Shown: positions 1-8,335 of the stretch, piece by piece
Position numbering within the stretch: position 1 is the first letter of the stretch
Layout: each line of letters begins with the position of its first letter
Source of the DNA: JACCTH01 sp963761985
GTDB taxonomy: Bacteria; Actinomycetota; Acidimicrobiia; Spongiisociales; ZC4RG35
Length of the DNA stretch: 64,000 nucleotides
Reading direction: 5' to 3'
Assembly: GCA_963761985.1 (NCBI GenBank)
Contig: CAVXIT010000009.1
Location: forward strand, 62,001-126,000
Notes under the pieces: generated by a model
What the model was told of the DNA's origin: nothing
Database searches by the model: none
Seen by the model: the letters and a program-made list of their open reading frames with translations, nothing else
Program-made: the position numbers and the translations under genes

Positions 1-345
1 CTTCTTGCTCTCGACAGCCCTCGCGTCGCGTGTCAAGAGCCCCGCCTTTTTGAGCGACGTGCGCATCTCGCCGTCGTATTCGACGAGAGCGCGAGCGATG
101 CCCAGACGCAAAGCGTCGGCCTGACCGTTGACCCCGCCGCCTTCGAGTCTGGCATCGATGTCGAAGCGGCCTTGAGTAGAGGTCAACTGCAGCGGTTCCA
201 TGATTCGCATGCGAGTCGCCATCGTGGGGAAATAGTCCTCGAGCTGACGATTGTTGAGAACAACCCGCCCTGTTCCCTCCCGCAGGCGGACGCGAGCAAC
301 GGATTCCTTGCGCCGGCCAACCGTTTGTGCGAGCGGCTTGGTCAT
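1..345 (-). CDS. rpsI: 30S ribosomal protein S9, 3' end outside window
   Basis: Only the N-terminal 115 codons lie in the window; the C-terminal tail that reaches the P-site tRNA is missing because the window ends. The reverse strand reads MTKPLAQTVGRRKESVARVR and later GGGVNGQADALRLGIARAL, both typical of S9. The ATG at 345-343 overlaps the rplM stop in an ATGA arrangement, so it is translationally coupled to rplM, the usual L13-S9 pair. The identity is secure from motif and context. Confidence 0.95.
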   Translation of the reverse strand, partial: MTKPLAQTVGRRKESVARVRLREGTGRVVLNNRQLEDYFPTMATRMRIMEPLQLTSTQGRFDIDARLEGGGVNGQADALRLGIARALVEYDGEMRTSLKKAGLLTRDARAVESKK

Positions 346-800
346 GTGGCCTCCACCTTCCTGACTTTGAGCGGGTAGTTCTCCGGCACCTGCGCAGCGT
401 GATCGTGGTTCGAGCCCGCGTACACCTTGAGTTTGCGAATCATCTGCCGGCCCAGCCGATTCTTGGGAAGCATGCCCCGGACAGCTCTCTCGACTACGGC
501 CTCGGGCCGCCTCTCCTTGAGACTCTCAAACGACTCTTCCCGGAGCCCGCCGGGATACCCCGAATGCCGGTAGTAAATCTTCTGCTGGCTCTTCTTCGAA
601 GTGACTTCGACCGAGCCAGCGTTGATCACAATCACGAAGTCGCCTGTGTCGACATGGGGCGCATATATCGGCTTGTGCTTGCCCCGCAGCAACTGAGCCA
701 CTTCCGTAGCCACCCGACCCAGCGGCGCCGAGCCAGCATCAACTACCCACCATTTGCGGGTCACATCCGAGGCTTTGGGCGAGTATGTCTTGTTATTCAT
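342..800 (-). CDS. rplM: 50S ribosomal protein L13
   Basis: This 152-aa protein of the large subunit starts MNNKTYSPKASDVTRKWWVV and carries the L13 signatures DTGDFVIVINA, YRHSGYPGG and AVRGMLPKNRLGRQM. The length is normal. It overlaps rpsI by 4 nt downstream. The 122-bp gap upstream (801-922) is the widest since truA, so rplM-rpsI may have its own promoter there. I saw no convincing -35/-10 pair, only a small perfect inverted repeat at about 864-878. Confidence 0.97.
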   Translation of the reverse strand: MNNKTYSPKASDVTRKWWVVDAGSAPLGRVATEVAQLLRGKHKPIYAPHVDTGDFVIVINAGSVEVTSKKSQQKIYYRHSGYPGGLREESFESLKERRPEAVVERAVRGMLPKNRLGRQMIRKLKVYAGSNHDHAAQVPENYPLKVRKVEAT

Positions 801-922
801 AGGAGCTTGTCCACAGGACCGTGTTATTCAGACCAGGGCGAATCGGCCTGCGGCCATGGATTCTGCTTCGAGTCGAAGCCCGACAATGTTACCTGCCGGG
901 GGCCGAAAGGGAAACCTGACTG

Positions 923-1573
923 CTACCAATTGGCCAGGAGACCGGGCAATTCCGCCACTGATCGCAACCTCGGCTCGTGCTCGGGCGCAAGGTCAAAAGG
1001 ATCGATCAGAACTGCCTGGGCGTACCCGGCGCCTAGGGCACCGGCGATGTCGTGGAACAGCGAATCTCCGACATACCAGACCTGGTCCGCGGTGAGTCCA
1101 AGGCGGTCCAATCCGGCCTGGAAGATCGCTGGATCGGGCTTCGAGGCACCTACATCAAAGCTGTCGATGATGAACTCGAACGTTCCGTCGAACCCCGCCT
1201 GCCGGAGCGATTCAGTGACCGACCCGTCTGAGTTCGAGATGACCCCCACCCTGATCCCGAGATTCTTGATCGCCTCGATAGTGCCGGGAATGGCGAAGCT
1301 CCAAAGGCCGTAGCCGCTGTTGGTCAGGATCGCTCCTTGCGAGGGATCGGGCAATCGCAGTCGCCCGAAGAAGTCGTCCTGCCAGATCTTCCAGTCGACT
1401 GTCTCGCCGGCCATACGACGGCGTGCAAAGGCATCCATAGCGCGATAGTGAGCCTCGAAGGAGTCATCGTAAGTCAGCTCGTGGCTCAGCACCTCCGCCA
1501 ATCGCACGTGGTCTTGCAGCACCAGCGTCCCGCCGGCATCGAAAAGAATCGCCTCAGGTCTCATTGCGGCCAC
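923..1573 (-). CDS. HAD-superfamily hydrolase (phosphatase, subfamily IA type)
   Basis: A 216-aa cytosolic HAD hydrolase. Motif I is ILFDAGGTLV (nucleophile Asp near residue 12), motif II VISNSDGS, motif III the Lys of ASKPDPAIF, and motif IV WYVGDSLFHDIAGA. A helical cap of about 70 residues sits between motifs I and II. The likely activity is phosphate-ester hydrolysis of a small metabolite; the substrate cannot be told from sequence. Translation may start at the first ATG or at Met4 (MRPEAILF). It lies between truA and rplM on the same strand and probably belongs to the same transcript. Confidence 0.85.
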   Translation of the reverse strand: MAAMRPEAILFDAGGTLVLQDHVRLAEVLSHELTYDDSFEAHYRAMDAFARRRMAGETVDWKIWQDDFFGRLRLPDPSQGAILTNSGYGLWSFAIPGTIEAIKNLGIRVGVISNSDGSVTESLRQAGFDGTFEFIIDSFDVGASKPDPAIFQAGLDRLGLTADQVWYVGDSLFHDIAGALGAGYAQAVLIDPFDLAPEHEPRLRSVAELPGLLANW

Positions 1574-1581
1574 ACGAAACC

Positions 1582-2361
1582 TTAGGTTTGCGTGGTCGCA
1601 TAGCCACCACGACTGCCTTCAGTTTGAGCAGTGGGGTACTCGACTTCCCACAGGATCAAGCCGTGGGCCGGTGCCATCTGGCCCGCCCGGCTGCGATCGC
1701 CACCGGCCAGGACCTCCGCCATGGACTCCGGAGGACGGAGACTTTGGCCGACCTCCACGGAGAGACCGACTATCGAGCGAATCATCTGGTGGCAGAACGC
1801 GTTCGCCTTGATCAGCAGAGACACCAAATCGTCTTTTGACCATCCCGCTTCGAGGACCCTGCGAATCGTCCCGCCGGCTGAGCTCGCCCGGCAGAATGCG
1901 GCAAAGTCGTGTTGGCCGATCAGCGTCTTGGTTGCCAGATTCATGGCCTCGATATCCAGGGGTTCGGGAACGTGCCACGCGGTGTGCCGCCTGAGCGGAT
2001 CTGCGAACGGCTCGTTGAGGATTTGATAGCGATACGAGCGCGAGATTGCCGAATGCCTGGCATCGAAGGACTCGTCGACCTGCTCGAGCGCGTAGGGGAC
2101 TATCTCGGGGTGGAGCTGGCCCGCAAGCGACTTCAGGAGTCGAACTCGATCAGCCTCTTCGTCGAGCCGGAAACTCAGCACCTGTTGACGGGCATGGACC
2201 CCAGCGTCGGTGCGCCCGGCCGCAACCGTCGTCACCGGAACTTTCAAGCTGCGCGCAAGAGCAGCTTCCAGCTCGCCTTGCACTGTGCGTAAGCCCGGTT
2301 GGCGCGCCAGGCCGCGAAACCCGGTGCCGTCGTAGGCAAGGTCCAGCCGGTAAATGGGCAT
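1582..2361 (-). CDS. truA: tRNA pseudouridine(38-40) synthase TruA
   Basis: A 259-aa TruA that isomerises uridines 38-40 in the tRNA anticodon arm. The catalytic Asp lies in AAGRTDAGVHARQQVLSF near residue 52, followed by the family motifs FDARHSAISRSYRY and FCHQMIRSIVG. The start overlaps the stop of the membrane-protein gene upstream (TGATG). Its place between the alpha-operon genes and rplM-rpsI is common in Gram-positive bacteria. Length and motifs are complete. Confidence 0.95.
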   Translation of the reverse strand: MPIYRLDLAYDGTGFRGLARQPGLRTVQGELEAALARSLKVPVTTVAAGRTDAGVHARQQVLSFRLDEEADRVRLLKSLAGQLHPEIVPYALEQVDESFDARHSAISRSYRYQILNEPFADPLRRHTAWHVPEPLDIEAMNLATKTLIGQHDFAAFCRASSAGGTIRRVLEAGWSKDDLVSLLIKANAFCHQMIRSIVGLSVEVGQSLRPPESMAEVLAGGDRSRAGQMAPAHGLILWEVEYPTAQTEGSRGGYATTQT

Positions 2362-2876
2362 CAGATGCGGAAGAACGGAGCCCGGAAGATGAGTTGGATC
2401 AACAACACCGCGGCGGCGCCAAGGACAACCGCTCCCAACGCCTCTTTCCAGTGGAGATTGAGCGCGATGCCGGTCACGACTACGACCAGCGCGAGATACC
2501 AGAGCAAGCCGATCTGCCCCACAAGGTTGTTGCCGACGAAACCATCGGCGGCTCCAAGCAGCAGGGGTAAGCGCGCAAATCCGGTGACACGGAACACCGA
2601 TTCGATCGGCCCAGTCCCTTTCAGGAGTTTGGTGCCCATCAACCAGATCGCGGCGGAGAGAAACAGCCAGCCCGCCACCCCGAGGATCACCGATTCGACA
2701 AAGAACCCGAGGCTGAATGTCCCCAAGGCGATCATCCCCGCGATGGCAACGACAGCTTCGATTGCGGCCGCCAGGAGGACAGCATCGCCAGTCGCAGAGC
2801 TGTCGAAGAGAATTTGCCGGGCGGCCGGTTTGTCGAAGGTGGCAATTCGCATGGCGCGCTGGAGCGTTTGGTTCAT
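2361..2876 (-). CDS. Yip1-like integral membrane protein
   Basis: A 171-aa protein with about five hydrophobic segments, for example GDAVLLAAAIEAVVAIAG, FFVESVILGVAGWLFLSAAI and IGLLWYLALVVVVTGIAL. The pattern of a short polar N-terminus followed by evenly spaced helices, and the phrase FRVTGFARLP, resembles the Yip1/YIPF domain. The function is unknown. It lies 1 nt from the coaA stop and overlaps the truA start, so it is translated with these housekeeping genes. The family call is tentative. Confidence 0.7.
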   Translation of the reverse strand: MNQTLQRAMRIATFDKPAARQILFDSSATGDAVLLAAAIEAVVAIAGMIALGTFSLGFFVESVILGVAGWLFLSAAIWLMGTKLLKGTGPIESVFRVTGFARLPLLLGAADGFVGNNLVGQIGLLWYLALVVVVTGIALNLHWKEALGAVVLGAAAVLLIQLIFRAPFFRI

Positions 2877-2877
2877 G

Positions 2878-3813
2878 TCACCTTCTTCGCAGCCAAACTT
2901 CGCGCACGGAGTGATCCTGGCCCTTGTGCAGAATCAGTGTCGCTCTCTCTCGGGTGGGAAGGATGTTCTCGGACAGATTGAGCAGGTTGATCTCCTTCCA
3001 GATTCGCCGCCCTTCCTCCTCGGCTTCGGCTTCGGACAGCTGAGCGAACCGGTGAAAGTAGGCACGCGGATCCTGGAACGAAGTGGCGCGCAGCCTCAAG
3101 AAACGATCGACGTACCAGCCCTCGATGTCCTCGGGAGTCGCATCGACATATATCGAAAAATCGAAGTAATCGGAAACGAAGGTGCCTGTGCCGCCTCCCT
3201 GGAGAACGTTGAGCCCTTCGACAATGAGAATGTCGGGTCTGGTGACGACTCGCTCTTCGCCGGGGACGATGTCATAGGCCTGGTGGCTATACACCGGGGC
3301 ACTCACCTCATCGGCGCCCGATTTCAGGTCGGCCACAAATTGGAGCAAGCGGCGGCGATCGAAACTCTCCGGAAAGCCCTTGCGGTGCATCAACTGGCGC
3401 GCTTCCAGGACGGCGTTGGGCAGAAGAAAGCCGTCGGTGGTGACGAGGTCGACCCGCGGATGATCAGGCCAGCGGCTTAACAACCGTTGAAGGACCCGGG
3501 CCGTGGTCGACTTCCCTACTGCGACCGAGCCCGCGACCCCGATCACATATGGGACCGGAGTGTTTGGTTTGCCGAGGAACGTGTCGGTGACGCTGAAAAG
3601 GGTTTGGCTTGCGCGAACGTAGAGATTGAGCAGACGAGAAAGTGGCAGAAACACTTCTTCGACTTCTTGCAACGAAAGCGCGGTATTGATGCCCCGCAAC
3701 TGCGTGACGTCTTCCGCGGTGAGAGTCAGCGGTGTCGAGGCGCGCAACAGCGCCCATTCGGCGCGTGAGAAGACCAGGTAGGGGCTTTGGTCAACTTCCA
3801 CGTCCGGCGACAC
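2878..3813 (-). CDS. coaA: type I pantothenate kinase
   Basis: A 311-aa enzyme that phosphorylates pantothenate with ATP, the first step of coenzyme A synthesis. The P-loop is GVAGSVAVGKSTTARVLQRL near residues 92-111, followed by DLVTTDGFLLPN, the family motif MHRKGFPESFDRRRLL and DILIVEGLNVLQ. Length matches bacterial CoaA. It follows rplQ after 14 nt, so this one-copy metabolic gene is embedded in the ribosomal transcript. The start at 3813 is a GTG. Confidence 0.96.
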   Translation of the reverse strand: MSPDVEVDQSPYLVFSRAEWALLRASTPLTLTAEDVTQLRGINTALSLQEVEEVFLPLSRLLNLYVRASQTLFSVTDTFLGKPNTPVPYVIGVAGSVAVGKSTTARVLQRLLSRWPDHPRVDLVTTDGFLLPNAVLEARQLMHRKGFPESFDRRRLLQFVADLKSGADEVSAPVYSHQAYDIVPGEERVVTRPDILIVEGLNVLQGGGTGTFVSDYFDFSIYVDATPEDIEGWYVDRFLRLRATSFQDPRAYFHRFAQLSEAEAEEEGRRIWKEINLLNLSENILPTRERATLILHKGQDHSVREVWLRRR

Positions 3814-3827
3814 TACCGGCGCGCTAC

Positions 3828-4178
3828 TTAAACGAGTTCGATGACTGCGACTTCGGCGCCGTCGCCACGACGCGGACCGAGCTTGGTGATGCGGGTGTAG
3901 CCACCCGGACGCTCGACGTAGCGAGGAGCGACCTCGTCAAAGAGCTTGGTCACCACCGCGTTGTCGCGGATCGTTCGCAGCACAATTCGGCGCGAGTGCA
4001 GATCGCCTTTGCGCGCCTTGGTGATCATCTTTTCGGCCAACGGGCGCACAGCCTTGGCCTTGCCCAAAGTTGTGATGACCGAACCCTCGTTGAAGAGCGA
4101 TCGTGCCAGATTGGCCAGGATCACTTTCTCATGAGCTCCGGAGTTGCCGAAGCGAGCACCTTTCCGTGGCCGGGGCAT
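3828..4178 (-). CDS. rplQ: 50S ribosomal protein L17
   Basis: A 116-aa large-subunit protein beginning MPRPRKGARFGNSGAHEKVI and containing NLARSLFNEGSVITTLGKAKAVRPLAEKMI, the L17 core. The start overlaps the rpoA stop. It is the last gene of the alpha-operon order rpmJ-rpsM-rpsK-rpsD-rpoA-rplQ, which is fully kept here. Confidence 0.97.
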   Translation of the reverse strand: MPRPRKGARFGNSGAHEKVILANLARSLFNEGSVITTLGKAKAVRPLAEKMITKARKGDLHSRRIVLRTIRDNAVVTKLFDEVAPRYVERPGGYTRITKLGPRRGDGAEVAVIELV

Positions 4179-5116
4179 TAGTTCCCTTGGTCCGCCAGGG
4201 ACAGGCCGAGCTCATCGAGCTTGGCAATGACCTCCTCAAGGCTCTTCTGCCCGAAGTTGGTGATGTTGAGCAAATCATCCGCGGTTCGCTGAACGAGCTC
4301 GCCTACGGTCTTGATCTGGGCCCGGCGGAGGCAGTTGCGGGGGCGCTCGGTCAAATCGAGGGCTTCGATGGGAAGGTCGAGATCGGGTGACCCCGAGCTT
4401 TCGCTCTGACGTTCGCCGAGTTCGAGCCCAACTCCTTCGCCCATGTCGGCAAAGAGATTCATCAGCTCACGCAGAGTCTTGCCAGCCGACGACACCGCCT
4501 CGGCGGGAGTGATCGCACCGTTGGTCTCGACATCGAGGACCAGGCGATCGAAGTTGGTCATCTGCCCCACCTGAGTGTTTTCCACTCGGTACGCAACCTT
4601 GCGCACCGGCGAGAACATCGAGTCGATGGGAATGACGCCGATCGTGCCTGCCCCCATCTTGTTGCTCTCGGCCGAGCGATAACCCACTCCCGGGCCGACG
4701 GTGAGTTCCATCTCCAGCTTGCCATCGGCGGAGAGCGTGGCGATGACCTGGTCCGGATTGACGATCTCCACGCCGGTAGGCACCTTCAGCTGACTGGCCG
4801 TCACTTCACCGGCCCCGCGAGCCGACAGATAGATCGTGTGCTCGTCGGTTTCCTCGAGACGTACCACCACCTGCTTGATGTTGAGGATGATGTCGACCAC
4901 ATCCTCGACCACGCCACTGATCGTCGAGAACTCATGCTGAATCCCCTCGACACGGATATTGGTGACAGCCGCGCCGGGAATGCGCGACAGCAGCGTGCGC
5001 CGCATGGTATTGCCAAGGGTGTAACCGAAGCCCGGCTCAAGCGGCTCGGCGACAAAATTGGAACGATTCTCTCCGACTTCTCTTTCCTCGATGTGAGGAC
5101 GCTGAACGATCAACAC
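4178..5116 (-). CDS. rpoA: RNA polymerase alpha subunit
   Basis: A 312-aa alpha subunit that dimerises to start RNA polymerase assembly and contacts upstream promoter DNA. The N-terminal domain has LEPGFGYTLGNTMRRTLLSRIPGAAV (residues about 26-51), and the C-terminal DNA-binding domain has RPRNCLRRAQIKTVGELVQR and FGQKSLEEVIAKLDELGL. Between them is a short acidic linker. A 46-bp gap separates it from rpsD upstream; it abuts rplQ downstream. Confidence 0.98.
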   Translation of the reverse strand: MLIVQRPHIEEREVGENRSNFVAEPLEPGFGYTLGNTMRRTLLSRIPGAAVTNIRVEGIQHEFSTISGVVEDVVDIILNIKQVVVRLEETDEHTIYLSARGAGEVTASQLKVPTGVEIVNPDQVIATLSADGKLEMELTVGPGVGYRSAESNKMGAGTIGVIPIDSMFSPVRKVAYRVENTQVGQMTNFDRLVLDVETNGAITPAEAVSSAGKTLRELMNLFADMGEGVGLELGERQSESSGSPDLDLPIEALDLTERPRNCLRRAQIKTVGELVQRTADDLLNITNFGQKSLEEVIAKLDELGLSLADQGN

Positions 5117-5162
5117 GGCTCTGTCTCCTTAAATACGATCCTGTGTCAAATTATTTTGGCAA

Positions 5163-5768
5163 CTACTTGGAGTAGAGCTCGACGATCATCTGCTCCTTGA
5201 TGCCGGTGTCGATCTGCGCCCGCATGGGCAACGACAACACCGTCACCGAGCGACCTTCACTGTTCACCGACAACCACTCGGGGACCGGGTGATTGATGGT
5301 GTCCAATGAGTGCTGGATGATCAATAGCTCACGACTGCGCTCTTTGGCGGAGACAACGTCGCCCGCCTTGAGCTGAAAAGAAGGAATGTCGACCCGTTTC
5401 CCATTGACCCGGAAGTGGCCATGGTTGACAAGCTGGCGGGCCTGGGGGCGAGTGGCAGCCATGCCCGCTCTCCACACCACGTTGTCGATGCGAGACTCGA
5501 GCAGCCGCAGCAGGCTCTCACCGGTGATCCCCGGTTGTCGGGTGGCCATCTCGTAGTAACGGCGGAATTGACGCTCGAGGACTCCGTACATCGCCTTCAG
5601 CTTTTGCTTCTCGCGCAGCTGGAGCTGATAGTCGCTCTCCTTGATCCGGCCTCGTCCGTGCTGGCCGGGGGGATACGGTCGCTTCTCGACCGGACAGCGC
5701 TTGGACTGGCAAAGCTGGGTGCGAGCGCGCCGGCAGGCGCGGTGACGGGGACCGGTGTTCCTCGCCAT
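5163..5768 (-). CDS. rpsD: 30S ribosomal protein S4 (cysteine-containing form)
   Basis: A 201-aa primary 16S rRNA-binding protein. The start chosen is the ATG at 5768, which overlaps the rpsK stop (TGATG), giving MARNTGPRHRACRRARTQLC. Cysteines near positions 12, 20 and 25 suggest the zinc-binding variant, though the spacing is not the commonest one. The S4 RNA-binding core is visible as SRIDNVVWRAGMA and QLVNHGHFRVNGKRVDIPS. Confidence 0.96.
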   Translation of the reverse strand: MARNTGPRHRACRRARTQLCQSKRCPVEKRPYPPGQHGRGRIKESDYQLQLREKQKLKAMYGVLERQFRRYYEMATRQPGITGESLLRLLESRIDNVVWRAGMAATRPQARQLVNHGHFRVNGKRVDIPSFQLKAGDVVSAKERSRELLIIQHSLDTINHPVPEWLSVNSEGRSVTVLSLPMRAQIDTGIKEQMIVELYSK

Positions 5769-6181
5769 CAAGCCCTCCGCTTCTTCGGGCGGCAGCCGTT
5801 GTGCGGCATCGGGGTGACGTCACGAATGCCGGTGACTTCCATCCCCATGTTCTGCAAAGTGCGAACGGCTGTGTCCCGGCCCGAACCTGTGCCAGACACG
5901 ACGACGTCGAGCTTGCGTATGCCATGCTCGCCGGCCCGGCGGGCAGCTTCCTCGGCCGCGACCTGAGCGGCATATGGAGTCGACTTACGCGATCCCTTGA
6001 AACCAACCGAGCCGCCGGAGGTCCATACAACCGTGTTGCCGCCCTGGTCGGTGATATTGATGATCGTGTTGTTGAAAGTGGCCTTGATATGGGCCTGGCC
6101 GTGAGCGATGTTCTTGCGCTCGCGCCGACGGACCCGCTTTTGTCCTGGGGCCGCTCCGGCCGCTGCTTGTTTTTGTGCCAT
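5768..6181 (-). CDS. rpsK: 30S ribosomal protein S11
   Basis: A 137-aa platform protein of the small subunit. A basic N-terminus (about 24 residues) precedes IAHGQAHIKATFNNTIINIT and the conserved SGGSVGFKGSRKSTPYAAQ. The C-terminus is DVTPMPHNGCRPKKRRA, as expected. It lies 3 nt after rpsM and overlaps rpsD. Confidence 0.97.
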   Translation of the reverse strand: MAQKQAAAGAAPGQKRVRRRERKNIAHGQAHIKATFNNTIINITDQGGNTVVWTSGGSVGFKGSRKSTPYAAQVAAEEAARRAGEHGIRKLDVVVSGTGSGRDTAVRTLQNMGMEVTGIRDVTPMPHNGCRPKKRRA

Positions 6182-6184
6182 GTG

Positions 6185-6562
6185 CTATTTCTTCAGTTTC
6201 TTCTTGCCGGCGATCGCGGTCTTGGGACCTTTGCGGGTACGAGCGTTGGTATGGGTGCGCTGACCGCGAACCGGTAAGCCGCGACGGTGGCGCACGCCCT
6301 GGTAGGAACCAATCTCGATTTTGCGCTTGATGTTTTGCTGAATCTCGCGCCGGAGATCGCCTTCGACCTGATAGGTCGCCTCGATGAATCGCCGAATCTT
6401 GGCGGCTTCATCTTCGGTCAGGTCTTTCACTTTGGTGTCTGCGTCTAGCGACAACTCTGCACAGATCTGATGCGAACGGGTGAGACCAACTCCGAATATG
6501 TAAGTGAGGGCGATCTCGAGCCGCTTGTCACGAGGCAAATCAACGCCGGCGATGCGAGCCAC
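6185..6562 (-). CDS. rpsM: 30S ribosomal protein S13
   Basis: A 125-aa head protein that contacts tRNA and forms the intersubunit bridge with L5. It begins MARIAGVDLPRDKRLEIALT and has the signatures GVGLTRSHQI and YQGVRHRRGLPVRGQRTHTN. The start is GTG at 6562-6560 and shares one base with the rpmJ stop (TAGTG), so it is tightly coupled to L36. Confidence 0.97.
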   Translation of the reverse strand: MARIAGVDLPRDKRLEIALTYIFGVGLTRSHQICAELSLDADTKVKDLTEDEAAKIRRFIEATYQVEGDLRREIQQNIKRKIEIGSYQGVRHRRGLPVRGQRTHTNARTRKGPKTAIAGKKKLKK

Positions 6563-6675
6563 TAACCCTGCCTCTGCTTGTGACGAGGGTTAGAGCAGAT
6601 GACCCACACGCGGCCGTGCCGCCGGATGATCCGGCACTTTTCGCACATCTTCTTGGTTGAGGGCCTGACCTTCAT
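6562..6675 (-). CDS. rpmJ: 50S ribosomal protein L36
   Basis: A 37-codon gene read on the reverse strand from ATG at 6675: MKVRPSTKKMCEKCRIIRRH, ending NPRHKQRQG. The Cys11/Cys14/Cys27 plus His32 set of the zinc-binding L36 form is present. It overlaps the end of infA by 4 nt and the start of rpsM by 1 nt. It is too short for most ORF callers, but context and motif make it certain. Confidence 0.97.
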   Translation of the reverse strand: MKVRPSTKKMCEKCRIIRRHGRVWVICSNPRHKQRQG

Positions 6676-6899
6676 CGGTATCTCCAAACGATGCGACCTC
6701 TGGTGGGGTCGTACGCCGACAGTTCTACGTCCACCCGGTCGCCGGGCAGAATGCGGATGTATCTCATCCTCATCTTTCCGGACACATGCGCGAGAACTTC
6801 CAGGCCGCCGTCGATTTCCACACGGAAGGTGGCGTTTGGGAGGTTTTGCAAAACAGTGCCAGAAACCCTGATGACATCGTCTTCTTCTTCAGTCGTCAC
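6672..6899 (-). CDS. infA: translation initiation factor IF-1
   Basis: A 75-aa S1/OB-fold factor that occupies the ribosomal A site during initiation. The start is a GTG at 6899 forming a GTGA overlap with the map stop, giving MTTEEEDDVIRVSGTVLQNL; a longer upstream reading frame has no IF-1 similarity. The core LPNATFRVEIDGG, VLAHVSGKMRM and IRILPGDRVDVELSAYDPTR is typical. It precedes rpmJ as in many Gram-positive bacteria. Confidence 0.96.
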   Translation of the reverse strand: MTTEEEDDVIRVSGTVLQNLPNATFRVEIDGGLEVLAHVSGKMRMRYIRILPGDRVDVELSAYDPTRGRIVWRYR

Positions 6900-7765
6900 G
6901 TCAGCAGGGTCCCAGAGACCGGTCGAGAATTGTAGCGGGTGCTGGCATTTTGGGACAAATTTGGCTGGTTCGCGAGCATTTGATCTACGGCTATCGGCCC
7001 GTTCGGGACCGTCGTCACTTTGGGCCCCTCTTTGGTCAGGATCACCGTGTGCTCGAAGTGAGCCGCCAACGAACCGTCGACGGTGCGAACCGTCCAAAGG
7101 TCATCGTCGATCACCGCCTCCCAGCTTCCGCTGGTGAACATAGGTTCGATACAGATCCCCATCCCGGTCTTTAGCTTGAGACCCCGGCCGGCCTGGCCCA
7201 GATTGGAGATATGAGGCTCTTCGTGCATCCGCCGGCCGATGCCGTGACCGCCGTACTCCCTGATGATCCCCAAACCATGTTCGTCTCCCACGGCTTGGAT
7301 AGCGGCACCGACGTCGCCCACCCGGTTGCCGGCTCGCACCTCTCTGATCCCCGCCCACATGCTCTTTTCCGTGACGTCGATCAACATCGCCGCCTGAGGA
7401 GAAATGTTGCCGATCCCGACTGTGAAGGCGGCGTCGCCATGGAAGCCTTCAAAGATCGCCCCCGCGTCGACGGAGAGGATGTCACCCTCGCGCAGCGAGT
7501 ATTCGTCGGGGATGCCGTGAACGATGGCGTCGTTGACTGAGAGGCAAAGATGGCCCGGATAGGGGGGCTGGTGAGGAGAAGGTTGGTACTTGAGGAACGA
7601 AGGCACACAGCCCCGGTTGACCGTCACCTCGGCGGCGATGCGATCTAACTCGAGCAGCGTGGTCCCTGGTCGCGCGGCTGCTTTGACGGCTTCATGGATC
7701 GCTCCGACGCACCGACCTGCTTCGGCCATCTTGGCGAACTCGCGTTCCGACTTGAGGTTGATCAC
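6896..7765 (-). CDS. map: methionine aminopeptidase, type I, with C-terminal extension
   Basis: A 289-aa dimetal enzyme that removes the initiator methionine from new proteins. His83 (AIVHGIP), Asp100 (SVDAGA), Asp111 (HGDAAF), the GGHGIGRRMHEEPHI segment and the CIEPMF glutamate are all present. The catalytic domain ends near EGPKVTTVPNG, and about 30 polar residues follow that are not part of the usual fold. It starts with GTG and overlaps adk (GTGA) upstream and infA downstream. Confidence 0.95.
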   Translation of the reverse strand: MINLKSEREFAKMAEAGRCVGAIHEAVKAAARPGTTLLELDRIAAEVTVNRGCVPSFLKYQPSPHQPPYPGHLCLSVNDAIVHGIPDEYSLREGDILSVDAGAIFEGFHGDAAFTVGIGNISPQAAMLIDVTEKSMWAGIREVRAGNRVGDVGAAIQAVGDEHGLGIIREYGGHGIGRRMHEEPHISNLGQAGRGLKLKTGMGICIEPMFTSGSWEAVIDDDLWTVRTVDGSLAAHFEHTVILTKEGPKVTTVPNGPIAVDQMLANQPNLSQNASTRYNSRPVSGTLLT

Positions 7766-8322
7766 TGGTTGACCCTTCGCTGGGCGATGGCTTCCAGCAC
7801 CCGCTCCGTGACTTCGTCGACCTCGCCGAGTCCATCCACATCGACCACCAGGCCACGTGCTTTGTAAAGGTCGAGCAAAGGCGCTGTTTCCTCTTCGTAG
7901 ATTCGGAACCTTCGGCGGATCGTTTCCTCGGTGTCATCGACCCGGCCTCGAGCCAGCATGCGATCCACGAGGGCGTCTTCCTTGACCTCGAATAGGACCA
8001 CCCGATCGAGACCCCGGTCGCCAAGCAACTGGTCGAGTGCGGCGACTTGTTCCGTCGTGCGGGGGAAACCGTCGAGGATGAACCCGGTCGTGGTGTCTGC
8101 ATCACGCATCCGTTCGGCGAGCATCGCCACCGTTAGTTCGTCGGGAACATAGGCGCCGGTTTCCAAAATGGCTTCAACCTGGCGTCCGAGGTCGGTTCCG
8201 TTGCTGACGTGGAAACGGAACATTTCCCCCGTCGAGATGTGCGGAATCCCAAGCCGAGCGGCCACCAACGCTGCCTGTGTGCCCTTGCCTGCCCCGGGGG
8301 GCCCGATGAAGAGGAGCCTCAT
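7762..8322 (-). CDS. adk: adenylate kinase, short form
   Basis: A 186-aa enzyme interconverting ATP plus AMP with two ADP. The P-loop is FIGPPGAGKGTQAALVAARL at the N-terminus, the AMP site HISTGEMFR and GFILDGFPRTTEQ. The lid is short (RMLARGRVDDTEETIRRRF) and lacks the zinc-finger insertion of long forms, matching the actinobacterial type. It sits between secY and map as in the classic spc operon tail. Confidence 0.96.
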   Translation of the reverse strand: MRLLFIGPPGAGKGTQAALVAARLGIPHISTGEMFRFHVSNGTDLGRQVEAILETGAYVPDELTVAMLAERMRDADTTTGFILDGFPRTTEQVAALDQLLGDRGLDRVVLFEVKEDALVDRMLARGRVDDTEETIRRRFRIYEEETAPLLDLYKARGLVVDVDGLGEVDEVTERVLEAIAQRRVNQ

Positions 8323-8335
8323 CGATCGGGGGCCA

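Noticed and set aside
864..878. Perfect GCTTC/GAAGC inverted repeat before rplM
   Set aside because: It is short and has no accompanying promoter or U-run, so no function can be supported.
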